Shown here piece by piece: positions 7,469 to 16,716 of a stretch of DNA of 41,893 bases. The notes beneath the pieces are model-generated. The model made no database searches, was not told the origin of the DNA, and saw only the letters and a program-made list of their open reading frames with translations. Source of the DNA: an uncultured Gammaproteobacteria bacterium (GTDB taxonomy: Bacteria; Pseudomonadota; Gammaproteobacteria; Pseudomonadales; Pseudohongiellaceae); contig CAJXSF010000027.1 of the NCBI GenBank assembly GCA_913061515.1, positions 1-41,893 of the forward strand, in the 5' to 3' direction. A program made the position numbers and the translations under genes. Each line of letters opens with the position of its first letter. Within the stretch, counting starts at the first letter, position 1.

Positions 7469-8878
7469 ATGTCTGAATTGTTTGAGAAAAGCAAAAAACC
7501 ACTTGATGCTGGCGCGCTAGCTTCCTTAAAGACTCCTCCGCACTCGATAGAAGCAGAGCAGGCGGTGCTGGGTGGCTTGATGCTCGACAATTCTGTGTGG
7601 GACACGGTCGTTGAAAAGCTCATAGAAGAAGACTTCTTTCGCCATGAGCACCAATTGATCTACCGCGTGATGTTCACTCAAACCGAGGCGGACAAACCCT
7701 TAGACGTTGTTACCTTGGTAGAGGCGCTAGATAGCCTTGGTGAGCTAGATGACGCCGGCGGGATTGAGTATTTGAGTGATTTGGCCAGTAATGCGCGCGG
7801 ATCGGCCAATATAGGCGCGTATGCGGAGATCATTGCCGAGCGCTCTAAGCTGCGCAAATTGATTCGCGTGGCCTATGAGATCGCCGACAGTGGCTTTAAT
7901 CCTGCAGGGCAGCGGGCCGACGACGTACTCGATGTTGCTGAACAAAAGGTGTTTAAGATCGCCGATGACAGGCCCAAAGACGGTGGGCCGAAGGCGATCA
8001 ATCCGCTCTTACAAGATGCTGTGACTCGCATCGACGAACTCTTCCAGTCAGATGGAGCACTTACGGGGCTGCCTACTGGTTTCAAAGATCTTGACGACAA
8101 AACCTCTGGCTTACAGAAATCCGACCTCATCATTGTGGCCGGCCGCCCGTCGATGGGTAAAACATCGTTTGCTATGAACTTGGCCGAAAATGCCTTGCTG
8201 CTAAGTAATAAGCCAGTATTGGTGTTCAGTCTCGAGATGCCTGCCGAAAGCCTTGTGACCAGAATGCTGAGCTCTGTCGGCAAGATTGATCAGAAGCGTC
8301 TGCGTACCGGTAAGCTAGAAGAGGATGATTGGCCACGCTTGACTGCAGCGGTGAGCAAGTTAAAAGACAAACCTTTGCTGATCGATGACAGCGTTGGGCT
8401 TAGCCCAATGGAAATGCGTTCTCGCGCGCGTCGGGTCGCACGCGAACACGGCTCGATCGGTTTGATCGTTGTGGATTATTTGCAGCTTATGCAAATCAAA
8501 GGGTTTGGTGACAATCGCGTCGGCGAGATCTCAGAAATTTCTCGCTCGCTTAAGACTATGGCACGTGAATTTCAATGCCCTGTGATCGCGCTATCGCAGC
8601 TGAACCGCTCATTGGAGCAGCGCCCGAATAAGCGTCCGGTGATGTCGGATCTACGTGAATCAGGTGCGATCGAGCAAGACGCCGATATCATCGCATTCGT
8701 GTATCGTGATGAAGTCTATAATGAAGACACGCAAGACAAAGGTGTTGCCGAGATCATCATCGGTAAGCAACGTAATGGTCCCATAGGCACAGTGAAGCTC
8801 GGGTTCCTCGGGCAATTTACGCGTTTCGAAACTCTTGCTATGCAGGCATACGATGAAAGTTACACCCAACACGAATGA
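7469..8878 (+). CDS. dnaB: Replicative DNA helicase DnaB
   Basis: A hexameric 5'-to-3' helicase that unwinds the chromosomal fork and recruits primase. The 469 residues comprise the N-terminal domain (about 23-130, PPHSIEAEQAVLGGLML) and a RecA-like ATPase from about 185. Walker A is GRPSMGKT (225-232), Walker B lies in GLIVVDYLQLM (about 332-343), and the arginine-rich SDLRESGAIEQDADI region follows. No intein is present, which is worth stating because dnaB is a common intein site. A possible -10 (TATAGT) stands about 13 nt before the ATG. alr overlaps its 3' end in another frame. Confidence 0.97.
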   Translation: MSELFEKSKKPLDAGALASLKTPPHSIEAEQAVLGGLMLDNSVWDTVVEKLIEEDFFRHEHQLIYRVMFTQTEADKPLDVVTLVEALDSLGELDDAGGIEYLSDLASNARGSANIGAYAEIIAERSKLRKLIRVAYEIADSGFNPAGQRADDVLDVAEQKVFKIADDRPKDGGPKAINPLLQDAVTRIDELFQSDGALTGLPTGFKDLDDKTSGLQKSDLIIVAGRPSMGKTSFAMNLAENALLLSNKPVLVFSLEMPAESLVTRMLSSVGKIDQKRLRTGKLEEDDWPRLTAAVSKLKDKPLLIDDSVGLSPMEMRSRARRVAREHGSIGLIVVDYLQLMQIKGFGDNRVGEISEISRSLKTMAREFQCPVIALSQLNRSLEQRPNKRPVMSDLRESGAIEQDADIIAFVYRDEVYNEDTQDKGVAEIIIGKQRNGPIGTVKLGFLGQFTRFETLAMQAYDESYTQHE

Positions 8879-10010
8879 TTTTCGTGCCTGGGCCACAATA
8901 GACTTAGGAGCCTTGCTTCTAAATTTTGCGAAAGCACGGTCTTACTGTCCTAGTGCCAATGTGGTTGCCGTCGTGAAGGCCAATGCCTACGGTCACGGCG
9001 CACTCGCTATCGCGCAAACTCTACGCACACAATTACGCCCTACAGACTGTTTCGGTGTGGCCTCGATCGAGGAAGCATTGGAGTTACGCGGTGCAGGAAT
9101 TAATGAACCTATACTCTTGCTGGAAGGCGTTTTTAGCGAAACGCAATTAAAGCAAGCTCTCGCGCAAGAGTTACACCTTGTCGTGCATTCTTTGTTCCAG
9201 CTACACATGTTGACAGACTTTTTTGCGCGGCATAAAGAGCTCAAGCCCATATGCGTGTGGCTGAAACTCGATACCGGTATGCATCGCCTGGGGTTTTCCG
9301 CGCAAGAGTTTGCGCAGGCATGGCAGCAATTACAACAACACCCGCAGGTTGCCAAAATCGTCTTCATGTCGCATTTTGCCTGCGCCGATGATCTAAGCAG
9401 CGCTATGTCTGAGCGCCAGTTATCGCACTTTGCGCAGACCTTAGATGCTGCAGGCGTGCCGCAGGAGTCTCGCGAGATTAGCTTTGCGGCCTCCTCTGGC
9501 ATTCAGCTTTGGCCGCAAGCCCATTTCCAATGGTTGCGCCCAGGGATCATGCTTTATGGGGGAACGGCGGTTGCAGGCGAGAATGCCATAGAACGAGGAA
9601 TTGCACCGGTTATGACCTTGCGTGCCAAACTGATCTCTGTAAAAACGGTTGCAGCAGGGGCGAGCGTAGGATACGGCGCAAGCTATGTTTGCCCGCATGA
9701 GCAGCGCATCGGTGTCATATCCATAGGTTATGGTGACGGTTATCCGCGTCGCATGCCTCAAGGGACGCCTGTGCTTGTAAACTGCAAAACAAGTCGCGGC
9801 GTACTGCAGCGAAGGGTGGCTTTGTGTGGGCGTGTTTCGATGGACATGATCACAGTTGATCTAAGCGACTGTCTTGAAGCGCAAGTGGGGGACGAAGTGA
9901 TTCTTTGGGGGGAAGGTTTGCCCGCCGATGAAATTGCTAGGCACTGCAATACAATAGCGTATGAGCTATTTTGCCAAGTCACCCCGCGCGTGCACTTTGT
10001 TTATAGCTAG
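8853..10010 (+). CDS. alr: Alanine racemase
   Basis: A PLP-dependent enzyme interconverting L- and D-alanine for peptidoglycan synthesis in the cytosol. It has an N-terminal TIM barrel with the PLP lysine in VVAVVKANAYGHG (K42) and a C-terminal beta domain with the second catalytic base tyrosine in SVGYGASY (Y274). Other family marks are LKLDTGMHRLGF and CGRVSMDMITVDLS. The ATG at 8853 is chosen because it gives MKVTPNTNDFRAWATIDLGAL, where RAW.xIDL. is the usual start; an upstream in-frame TTG (8835) adds only six residues. This start overlaps dnaB by 26 nt, so the two are translationally coupled. The product has 385 residues, slightly above the usual 355-370. Confidence 0.95.
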   Translation: MKVTPNTNDFRAWATIDLGALLLNFAKARSYCPSANVVAVVKANAYGHGALAIAQTLRTQLRPTDCFGVASIEEALELRGAGINEPILLLEGVFSETQLKQALAQELHLVVHSLFQLHMLTDFFARHKELKPICVWLKLDTGMHRLGFSAQEFAQAWQQLQQHPQVAKIVFMSHFACADDLSSAMSERQLSHFAQTLDAAGVPQESREISFAASSGIQLWPQAHFQWLRPGIMLYGGTAVAGENAIERGIAPVMTLRAKLISVKTVAAGASVGYGASYVCPHEQRIGVISIGYGDGYPRRMPQGTPVLVNCKTSRGVLQRRVALCGRVSMDMITVDLSDCLEAQVGDEVILWGEGLPADEIARHCNTIAYELFCQVTPRVHFVYS

Positions 10011-10040
10011 AAGCGGCCACAGGAAAGAGAAGGAATTGCA

Positions 10041-11420
10041 ATGGCGAAAGTAAAGAATGCCTATGTGTGCACCGAGTGTGGCGCAGAGCATGGGCAATGG
10101 CAGGGCCAGTGTGTGGCTTGCAAAGAATGGAACACTCTTTCAAAAATAAGTCTTGGCAGTGCGGCGTCTCCTGCCGCAAAACCGGATTTTCGCAAACAAG
10201 GCTATGCTGGCACGACCTCAGGAGTACAAGACTTAGCCGACATCGACTTGGAGTCGGTGCCGCGGGTTTCCACGACGATACTAGAATTAGATCGAGTCTT
10301 AGGTGGTGGTCTTGTGCCCGGTTCGGCAATCTTGATTGGCGGAAATCCTGGCGCTGGTAAGAGTACCTTACTGCTGCAAGTGATGTGCTTGCTTGCGCAA
10401 TCAACTAGTGCCCTCTATGTGACTGGCGAGGAGTCTTTGCAGCAAGTGGGAATGCGAGCGCGACGCCTCGGTTTGCCTGAGAAAAACTTGAAAATGCTAG
10501 CAGAGACGAATGTTGAAAAAATCTGCCAAGTCGCCCAACAAGAACAGCCCAAATTATTAGTCGTCGACTCTATTCAAGTGATGCACAGTGCCGATATCGC
10601 CTCGGCACCAGGCAGTGTGTCGCAGGTGCGAGAGTGCGCCGCGTATCTTATCCAGTATGCGAAACAGACCAATACCATTTTATTTCTCGTAGGGCATGTC
10701 ACCAAAGATGGCAATCTTGCCGGCCCGAAAGTACTTGAGCATATGATCGACTGCTTCTTGATGCTCGACGGTGGCAGTGACAGTAAATACAGAACCCTGC
10801 GTGGACAAAAGAACCGTTTTGGTGCTGTGAATGAGTTGGGTGTGTTCGCCATGACTGAGAAAGGCTTGAAGGAGGTGAAAAATCCTTCAGCGATCTTCTT
10901 AGCCAGAACGGAAGAGGAGAGCGCTGGCTCGGTCGTGATGGTGCTCTGGGAAGGAACACGGCCACTACTGGTGGAGATTCAAGCGCTTGTCGATGGTACG
11001 CAATTAGGCAATCCGCGCCGCTTAGCGGTGGGGCTAGATCAAAATCGTATGGCCATGTTGCTTGCGGTATTGCATCGTCATGGCGGCGTGTACATGGCCG
11101 ATCAAGACGTTTTTGTCAATGTGGTCGGTGGTGTGCGCGTTACTGAGACTAGTGCGGACTTGGCGTTGATCCTTGCCATTATTTCCAGCTTCCGTGACAA
11201 AGCTTTACCTCATGACATGGTGGTATTTGGCGAGGTGGGTTTGGCTGGCGAAATCAGGCCAGTGCCTAGTGGACAAGAGCGTCTACATGAAGCTGCCAAA
11301 CATGGGTTCAAACGCGCGATCGTGCCTAAGGCAAATGTGCCAAAGGGCGGCATTAATGGAATGACAATAGTCGGGGTTGCTAGATTAGCAGAGGCCATCG
11401 ACGCAATGGCAGAGGTGTAA
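10041..11420 (+). CDS. radA: DNA repair protein RadA (Sms)
   Basis: A RecA-related ATPase that promotes branch migration during recombination. Its 459 residues comprise an N-terminal zinc finger (C10, C13, C24, C27), a RecA-like core with Walker A GNPGAGKST (101-109) and Walker B KLLVVDSIQV, the RadA-specific KNRFG motif (257-261), and a C-terminal Lon-protease-like domain (from about 290, containing DLALILAIISSF and FGEVGLAGEIRPV). An AGAAGGAA ribosome-binding region precedes the ATG. It follows alr after 30 nt, and the ABC ATPase gene begins 3 nt after its stop. Confidence 0.97.
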   Translation: MAKVKNAYVCTECGAEHGQWQGQCVACKEWNTLSKISLGSAASPAAKPDFRKQGYAGTTSGVQDLADIDLESVPRVSTTILELDRVLGGGLVPGSAILIGGNPGAGKSTLLLQVMCLLAQSTSALYVTGEESLQQVGMRARRLGLPEKNLKMLAETNVEKICQVAQQEQPKLLVVDSIQVMHSADIASAPGSVSQVRECAAYLIQYAKQTNTILFLVGHVTKDGNLAGPKVLEHMIDCFLMLDGGSDSKYRTLRGQKNRFGAVNELGVFAMTEKGLKEVKNPSAIFLARTEEESAGSVVMVLWEGTRPLLVEIQALVDGTQLGNPRRLAVGLDQNRMAMLLAVLHRHGGVYMADQDVFVNVVGGVRVTETSADLALILAIISSFRDKALPHDMVVFGEVGLAGEIRPVPSGQERLHEAAKHGFKRAIVPKANVPKGGINGMTIVGVARLAEAIDAMAEV

Positions 11421-11423
11421 TTA

Positions 11424-12347
11424 GTGGAATCCATCGTTTCGATCCGCAATCTTTCAAAAACTTATGCGGGTGGCTTTAAGGCCCTTAATAATATCAATCT
11501 TGAGATTCGCAAAGGCGAGATTATCGCCCTATTGGGGCCAAATGGTGCAGGAAAGACGACCTTGATATCAGCCATCTGTGGCATCGTAAGCCCAAGCGAA
11601 GGCGAAATCTTGGTTGATGGCAAAGACATTATTAAGGATTTTCGCTCTACCCGATCGATCATTGGTTTAGTCCCTCAAGAACTAACGACGGAATCTTTTG
11701 CTTCTGTTCTATCGACGGTTAATTTCAGTCGCGGTTTATTCGGTAAGTCTCCCAACCCAGAGTACATCGAACAAGTGTTACGAGACTTATCCCTTTGGGA
11801 GAAGAAAGATAATAAAATTATCGAACTGTCCGGTGGTATGAAGCGACGCGTGCTTATCGCTAAAGCACTTTCCCATGAGCCTCGGGTGCTATTTCTAGAC
11901 GAGCCAACCGCAGGTGTCGATGTAGAGCTGCGCAAAGATATGTGGGCCTTAGTGAGAAAACTGCGCGAATCGGGTGTCACTATTATTCTGACCACGCACT
12001 ATATTGAAGAGGCCGAAGAGATTGCCGATCGCATAGGGGTTGTCACCCGTGGAGAAATCCTTTTGGTGGAAGAGAAAGATGAACTCATGCGTAAATTGGG
12101 AAAGAAGCAATTGATTCTTGAACTCACCCGCACATTAACTGCGCTGCCCGAAAGCCTGTCAGCTCATCAATTATTATTAAGCGATGATGGTCAGCAACTG
12201 ACCTATACCTATGATACCCAAGGTGAGCGCACAGGCATCACAAGTTTGATGGATGATCTGCGCAGCGCAGGCATTGGATTTAAAGATATGCAAACCAAGC
12301 AAAGCTCCTTAGAAGAAATATTCGTGAAACTCGTGGAGGAGTCGTAA
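11424..12347 (+). CDS. ABC-2 type transporter ATP-binding protein (YadG-like)
   Basis: The nucleotide-binding subunit of an ABC exporter, 307 residues. Walker A is GPNGAGKT (38-45), the Q-loop VPQE (83-86), the signature ELSGGMKRR (133-141), Walker B VLFLDEPT (154-161), and the switch histidine lies in [14 protein letters not shown]. The C-terminal 80 residues form the extra domain usual in this family, ending in [12 protein letters not shown]. The start is GTG at 11424, with an AGAGG ribosome-binding region inside the radA 3' end. The stop overlaps the permease start (TAATG), so the two are coupled. The family resembles E. coli YadG/YadH; the substrate is not known. Confidence 0.9.
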   Translation: MESIVSIRNLSKTYAGGFKALNNINLEIRKGEIIALLGPNGAGKTTLISAICGIVSPSEGEILVDGKDIIKDFRSTRSIIGLVPQELTTESFASVLSTVNFSRGLFGKSPNPEYIEQVLRDLSLWEKKDNKIIELSGGMKRRVLIAKALSHEPRVLFLDEPTAGVDVELRKDMWALVRKLRESGVTIILTTHYIEEAEEIADRIGVVTRGEILLVEEKDELMRKLGKKQLILELTRTLTALPESLSAHQLLLSDDGQQLTYTYDTQGERTGITSLMDDLRSAGIGFKDMQTKQSSLEEIFVKLVEES

Positions 12348-13108
12348 TGAACTGGCATGGTGTAAAGGCGATTTACAATTTTGAAATGGCTCGCACTTGG
12401 CGTACCTTAATGCAAAGTATTATTGCTCCAGTGATATCAACGTCATTGTACTTCGTGGTTTTTGGGGCAGCGATCGGCGGAAGGATTCAAGAGGTCGACG
12501 GTGTCAGCTATGGTGCGTTTATTGTGCCAGGCTTAGTTATGCTATCACTGTTAACCAATAGTATTTCAAACGCCTCCTTTGGTATTTATTTCCCGAAGTT
12601 TACAGGCACAATCTATGAATTACTGTCAGCGCCAGTTTCCATGTTTGAAGCGTTGTTAGGTTATGTAGGTGCTGCGGCCAGCAAGTCGCTTATTCTTGGC
12701 GCGATTATTCTGGCCACCGCTGGGTTTTTTGTGCCTTTGCAAATCGCACACCCCTTTTTGATGCTGCTGTTTTTAGTGTTGACCTGTGTGTCGTTTAGCC
12801 TTTTTGGATTTATCATTGGTATTTGGGCAGATAATTTTGAAAAGTTGCAATTGATCCCGCTTTTAATTGTGACACCGCTGGTGTTTCTCGGCGGAAGTTT
12901 TTATTCTGCCAGTATGTTGCCGCCGTTTTGGCAGACGGTCACATTGTTTAATCCGGTGCTTTATCTGATCAGTGGCTTTCGCTGGAGCTTCTATGAAATA
13001 TCCGATGTCAGCATTGGCGTCAGCTTAACTATGATTATGGTGTTTTTAGGCATTTGCCTAGCAGTAATCTCTTGGATATTCAAAACTGGTTATCACATTA
13101 AGAAATAA
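12347..13108 (+). CDS. ABC-2 type transporter permease (YadH-like)
   Basis: The membrane subunit of the exporter, 253 residues with six predicted transmembrane segments. The amphipathic start ([20 protein letters not shown]), the [16 protein letters not shown] segment and the conserved [19 protein letters not shown] loop are typical of ABC-2 permeases of the YadH/NodJ type. Its ATG shares one base with the stop of the ATPase gene. Neighbouring radA says nothing about the substrate; the pairing with the upstream ATPase gene is certain from the overlap. Confidence 0.9.
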   Translation: MNWHGVKAIYNFEMARTWRTLMQSIIAPVISTSLYFVVFGAAIGGRIQEVDGVSYGAFIVPGLVMLSLLTNSISNASFGIYFPKFTGTIYELLSAPVSMFEALLGYVGAAASKSLILGAIILATAGFFVPLQIAHPFLMLLFLVLTCVSFSLFGFIIGIWADNFEKLQLIPLLIVTPLVFLGGSFYSASMLPPFWQTVTLFNPVLYLISGFRWSFYEISDVSIGVSLTMIMVFLGICLAVISWIFKTGYHIKK

Positions 13109-13131
13109 GCTTATAAGGAAAAAGTCTGAGC

Positions 13132-13845
13132 ATGATTCTCGGCGATTTGTTGTTGGACAATATTGGTAACCTCATTTCTGTGGCATGGTTTCTACTGTGT
13201 TTTCGTGGTTATTTTTATTACACCTGGTTGCGCAGCATCGACACTCCAACACTGGCCTACGCCATGCACCGCTTTCGCAAGCAGTGGATTCGCAAAGCCT
13301 TGCGCCGAGAAAATCGAATTGCTGATACCAATATCATTGCCAATCTTGAACGCAGCGTCTCCTTTTTCGCTTCGACCACACTGTTTATATTGGCAGGTTT
13401 GATGACAGTCTTGGGCACTTCCTCCGAAACAGTCATCACTATGCTGAGTGATATTCCCTTCTCCGATCAAGGTTCGCGCGGGCAATGGGAGCTTAAGGTG
13501 TTGTTATTAATCTGTTTGTTTGTCTATGCGTTCTTCAAGTTTACTTGGAGTCTGCGGCAATTTGGGCAGGTGTCGGTGATGCTGGGTGGTGTGCCAGAGC
13601 AGCACGAAAAAGCCTCTGATGAGCTAATAGATCGCTGCATCGAAAGTATTTCCACTATGGCATCGAAGGCGGCCGGTAATTTTAATAATGGCTTGCGGAC
13701 CTATTATTTCAGCATGGCAGTGCTGGGGTGGTTTGTAAATTTTTTCATCTTCATGCTTTTATCTGCTTTGGTCGTGGCGGTACTGTATCGTCGAGAATTC
13801 CGCTCTGATACCTTGGCTATTATGATGTCCAACTTGCCGGATTAA
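13132..13845 (+). CDS. DUF599 family membrane protein
   Basis: A 237-residue protein with four predicted transmembrane segments (about 12-30, 75-95, 120-142 and 195-220). It begins with GNLISVAWFLLCFRGYFYY, followed by the basic RFRKQWIRKALRRENRIADTN stretch and NLERSVSFFASTTLFILAG, which match DUF599. An AAGGAAAAA ribosome-binding site precedes the ATG. It starts 23 nt after the ABC permease gene and is likely in the same transcript. The function of DUF599 proteins is not established. Confidence 0.8.
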   Translation: MILGDLLLDNIGNLISVAWFLLCFRGYFYYTWLRSIDTPTLAYAMHRFRKQWIRKALRRENRIADTNIIANLERSVSFFASTTLFILAGLMTVLGTSSETVITMLSDIPFSDQGSRGQWELKVLLLICLFVYAFFKFTWSLRQFGQVSVMLGGVPEQHEKASDELIDRCIESISTMASKAAGNFNNGLRTYYFSMAVLGWFVNFFIFMLLSALVVAVLYRREFRSDTLAIMMSNLPD

Positions 13846-13874
13846 TGTGTAACAAAAGCGCTCGTATCTAGTCC

Positions 13875-13903
13875 TTGTAAGTGTGCCTAAGGTAGTTTAA
13901 TTT
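13875..13903 (+). promoter_or_regulatory. Candidate promoter of the cystine symporter gene
   Basis: A -35-like TTGTAA (13875-13880), a 17-nt spacer and a -10-like TAATTT (13898-13903) lie in the short gap before the symporter ATG at 13935. The spacing is optimal but both hexamers are imperfect. Confidence 0.35.
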
Positions 13904-13934
13904 CACGGCATACCAATAATATGAGTACTCGACC

Positions 13935-15320
13935 ATGAGCCTATACACCGTCATCAATTTAATTCTCTTTTGCGCCCTGTTGTATTTGATCTACAACATC
14001 AGCCAAAAAACCGAAAGCCTCTCCCGAAAAGTGCTCACCGGCATGGTGCTTGGCCTTGCCTTTGGCTTCTTTTTGCAGTTCGTCTATGGCATGGAGTCAG
14101 AGGTCATGGGGCAAACCCTGAACTGGACCAACCTCGTGGGCGACTCCTATGTGCGTTTATTGCGCATGATTATCATGCCGTTGATCTTAGTGACAATGAT
14201 CGCTTCGGTTTTGCGTATGGATGCGATTGCCTCTGTTGGCAAGATAGGCTTTTCAGTCGTGGGTATGTTGGTATTGACCACAGCAATTGCCGCAGTGGTT
14301 GGCATCGTCGTGACACTAGTGGCTGGTTTAAGTGCCGAAGGCATGGTTGCCGGTGCGCGCGAGCTTGCTCGAGCAGATGTCTTAGAGGTGAGACGTGGCT
14401 CTGTTTCTGGGTTGAGCCTGCCAGACGTGATCTCAGGTTTCATTCCGACGAATATATTCTCAGACCTCACTAATGCCCGAGACAACTCGATCATTGCGGT
14501 GGTGATCTTTGGCATACTCAGTGGCATTGCGGCGATCATGGTGGGTAAAGATAACCCTGAACAGGGCCAAGCGATAAAATCTTTCGTTGAGGCAATGCAA
14601 GCGATCGTGATGAAGCTCGTGCGCATGGTGATGGCGCTGACACCTTACGGGATTCTCGCGCTGATGACCTATGTTGTCGCTAGCTCGAACGGGGAGGATA
14701 TCCTCAATCTAATCAGTTTTGTGCTCGCTTCCTATGTGGCTATTCTCATCATGTTTGTAGTGCACTCAATGTTCATCATTGGCACTGGCATGAATATCAA
14801 GGCTTATTTCCAGAAGATATGGCCGGTACTAAGTTTTGCATTTGCGACACGCAGTTCGGCGGCCACTATTCCGCTAACGGTTAAGACACAGATAGAAGAG
14901 TTGAAAGTGCCTTCGCCTGTTGCCAACCTCTCTGCGAGCTTTGGTGCAACCATCGGTCAAAACGGCTGTGCAGGTATCTATCCAGCGATGCTGGCAGTAA
15001 TGGTGGCGCCAACAGTGGGTGTGGATCCAACAGACTTCATGTTCTTGCTAAGCTTAGTGGCGATTATTGCCGTGAGCTCGTTCGGTGTGGCGGGCGTTGG
15101 TGGCGGTGCTACCTTTGCTGCCTTGATCGTATTGCCGGCGATGGGCTTGCCGGTCACTGTGGTGGCTTTGTTGATCTCTATTGAGCCGCTCATCGATATG
15201 GCGCGAACCGCACTGAACGTTAACGGGGCAATTACTAGCGGTGTTGTGACAACGAAGCTGCTGTCGATGGAGCAAAGCGAAGAAGATCTAATTGGAACAC
15301 AAGGAGCTGCGAAGGCCTAA
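13935..15320 (+). CDS. tcyP: L-cystine/dicarboxylate-family cation symporter, TcyP-like
   Basis: An inner-membrane secondary transporter of the DAACS (glutamate/cystine) family, 461 residues with about eight to ten hydrophobic segments and re-entrant loops. It aligns by eye over its whole length with E. coli TcyP (YdjN): SDxxLLxMIIMPL-type segment near 75, LSLPDVISGFIPTN, MKLVRMVMALTPYGILALMT, FATRSSAATIPL, ASFGATIGQNGCAGIYPAML, and GVGGGATFAALIVLPAMGLP. The last three contain the substrate and sodium site. Cystine uptake is therefore likely; a dicarboxylate substrate is less likely. The ribosome-binding site is poor. Its stop codon lies in a hairpin loop facing the convergent speC gene. Confidence 0.88.
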   Translation: MSLYTVINLILFCALLYLIYNISQKTESLSRKVLTGMVLGLAFGFFLQFVYGMESEVMGQTLNWTNLVGDSYVRLLRMIIMPLILVTMIASVLRMDAIASVGKIGFSVVGMLVLTTAIAAVVGIVVTLVAGLSAEGMVAGARELARADVLEVRRGSVSGLSLPDVISGFIPTNIFSDLTNARDNSIIAVVIFGILSGIAAIMVGKDNPEQGQAIKSFVEAMQAIVMKLVRMVMALTPYGILALMTYVVASSNGEDILNLISFVLASYVAILIMFVVHSMFIIGTGMNIKAYFQKIWPVLSFAFATRSSAATIPLTVKTQIEELKVPSPVANLSASFGATIGQNGCAGIYPAMLAVMVAPTVGVDPTDFMFLLSLVAIIAVSSFGVAGVGGGATFAALIVLPAMGLPVTVVALLISIEPLIDMARTALNVNGAITSGVVTTKLLSMEQSEEDLIGTQGAAKA

Positions 15321-15350
15321 GGCCTTCGCGCTTCGAGCGTCGTTTAGACG
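15309..15350. terminator. Paired hairpins around two convergent stop codons
   Basis: GCGAAGGCC (15309-15317) and GGCCTTCGC (15321-15329) form a perfect 9-bp stem whose three-base loop is the TAA of tcyP. CGTC (15338-15341) and GACG (15347-15350) form a second stem whose loop holds the speC stop codon (minus strand). No T-tract follows either stem, so intrinsic termination is doubtful. They may instead protect 3' ends or hinder converging polymerases. Confidence 0.45.
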
Positions 15351-16516
15351 AAGTAAGATTTAAGTGGCGGGAAGCCATTGAACTCAACAGAGCTATAGCT
15401 TGTTGTATACGCGCCGGTTGATAGCCAGTACATTCTGTCACCAATTGCGAGGTTCAATGGCAGACCATACTTGTAGTGTTCATACATAATATCAGCACTG
15501 TCACAGGTTGGCCCTGCAATCACCACCTCTTCCAACTCACCTTGTTTCTCCACATAGATCGGGTACTTGATACATTCATCTAGTGTTTCGATAAGGCCAG
15601 AGAATTTACCAACATCGGTAAACACCCAGCGCTGGAGAGCCGTATGTGATTTGCGTGAGATCAACACAACCTCTGAGACCAAAACCCCTGAGTTAGAGAT
15701 TAGCGAACGGCCTGGTTCGAGTATGATCTCTGGGAAATCGTCACCGAAGTCTTCTTCGATAAAGCGAGTAATCTCTTCGGCATACAAATCAAGCGTGTTG
15801 GCGCGTGTAATGTAATTGGCGGGGAAACCGCCCCCTAGATTAATCATCTTCAAGGTGATGTTATCTTCTTCTTTTAGTCGCTCGAAGATTACTTTTACTT
15901 TGCCGATTGCTGCGTCCCAAGCACCGATATCACGTTGCTGTGAGCCGACATGGAAGGACACGCCGTAGGGCTCTAGCCCTAGGTCTCGAGCAAGTACCAG
16001 TAAGTCCATTGCCATGTCTGTCTGGCAACCAAATTTGCGCGACAATGGCCAGTCAGCGGTTCCGCTGCCTTCAGTGAGGATACGGACATACACCCGCGAG
16101 CCAGGAGCTGCTTTCGCAATATTGCGCAGATCTGCTTCGGAATCAGTGGCATACATTCGCACGCCTTGCTCATAGAAGTAACGGATGTCACGGCTCTTTT
16201 TAATAGTGTTGCCATAGCTGCAACGGCTAGCTTCAACACCGTTTTCTAAGAGTTTGTCGAGCTCGTATATGGAGGCCACATCAAAATTGGAGCCGCGGTC
16301 GCGCAAACAGCTCAATACTTCGGCTGCAGGGTTCGCCTTGACCGCGTAATACACGCTCGCGTAAGGGAAGAGTTCTTTCAATGTGTCGTAAGCATTCTCA
16401 ATCGTAGCGATATCAATCACCACGAATGGGGTTTCTTTAGTATCAGCTAACTCCTTGATACGATTGAATGTTTCGGCTTCGTAGAAATCTTCAACGCGTG
16501 TGTATTCTGTATTCAT
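15344..16516 (-). CDS. speC: Ornithine decarboxylase, PLP fold type III
   Basis: Converts ornithine to putrescine, the first step of polyamine synthesis, in the cytosol. The 390-residue protein has the alanine-racemase-like barrel with the PLP lysine in YYAVKANP (K60), the SFHVGSQQ motif (187-194), the glycine-rich NLGGGFP (226-232), LEPGRS (266-271), and the dimer-interface catalytic cysteine in GPTCDSAD (C338), with the FNGF ending typical of ODCs. This is the Pseudomonas/eukaryote-type enzyme, unrelated in fold to E. coli SpeC. Lysine as an extra substrate (L/ODC) cannot be ruled out. GGAGGAGA stands upstream of the ATG. It is convergent with tcyP, 23 nt apart. Confidence 0.92.
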   Translation of the reverse strand: MNTEYTRVEDFYEAETFNRIKELADTKETPFVVIDIATIENAYDTLKELFPYASVYYAVKANPAAEVLSCLRDRGSNFDVASIYELDKLLENGVEASRCSYGNTIKKSRDIRYFYEQGVRMYATDSEADLRNIAKAAPGSRVYVRILTEGSGTADWPLSRKFGCQTDMAMDLLVLARDLGLEPYGVSFHVGSQQRDIGAWDAAIGKVKVIFERLKEEDNITLKMINLGGGFPANYITRANTLDLYAEEITRFIEEDFGDDFPEIILEPGRSLISNSGVLVSEVVLISRKSHTALQRWVFTDVGKFSGLIETLDECIKYPIYVEKQGELEEVVIAGPTCDSADIMYEHYKYGLPLNLAIGDRMYWLSTGAYTTSYSSVEFNGFPPLKSYFV

Positions 16517-16716
16517 TGACTGTTAGGTCTCCTCCATGGCATTGCCATAACGGTTTTGTGGGGCATGTTCGGTGTGCTATTGTAACAAAGCGTCCACTCA
16601 GGTAAATCTGATTATTCATAATCTTGCTAATTACTTTTCGGTGCTCGTTATGCTTGTGTGATTGTGAGCACTTTGTGGTGTAAAAACCCTGTTAGACTGC
16701 GCCATTTGGAAGTTTC

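Noticed and set aside
7469..8878. Intein or split site in dnaB
   Set aside because: The frame is continuous and of normal length through the Walker motifs.
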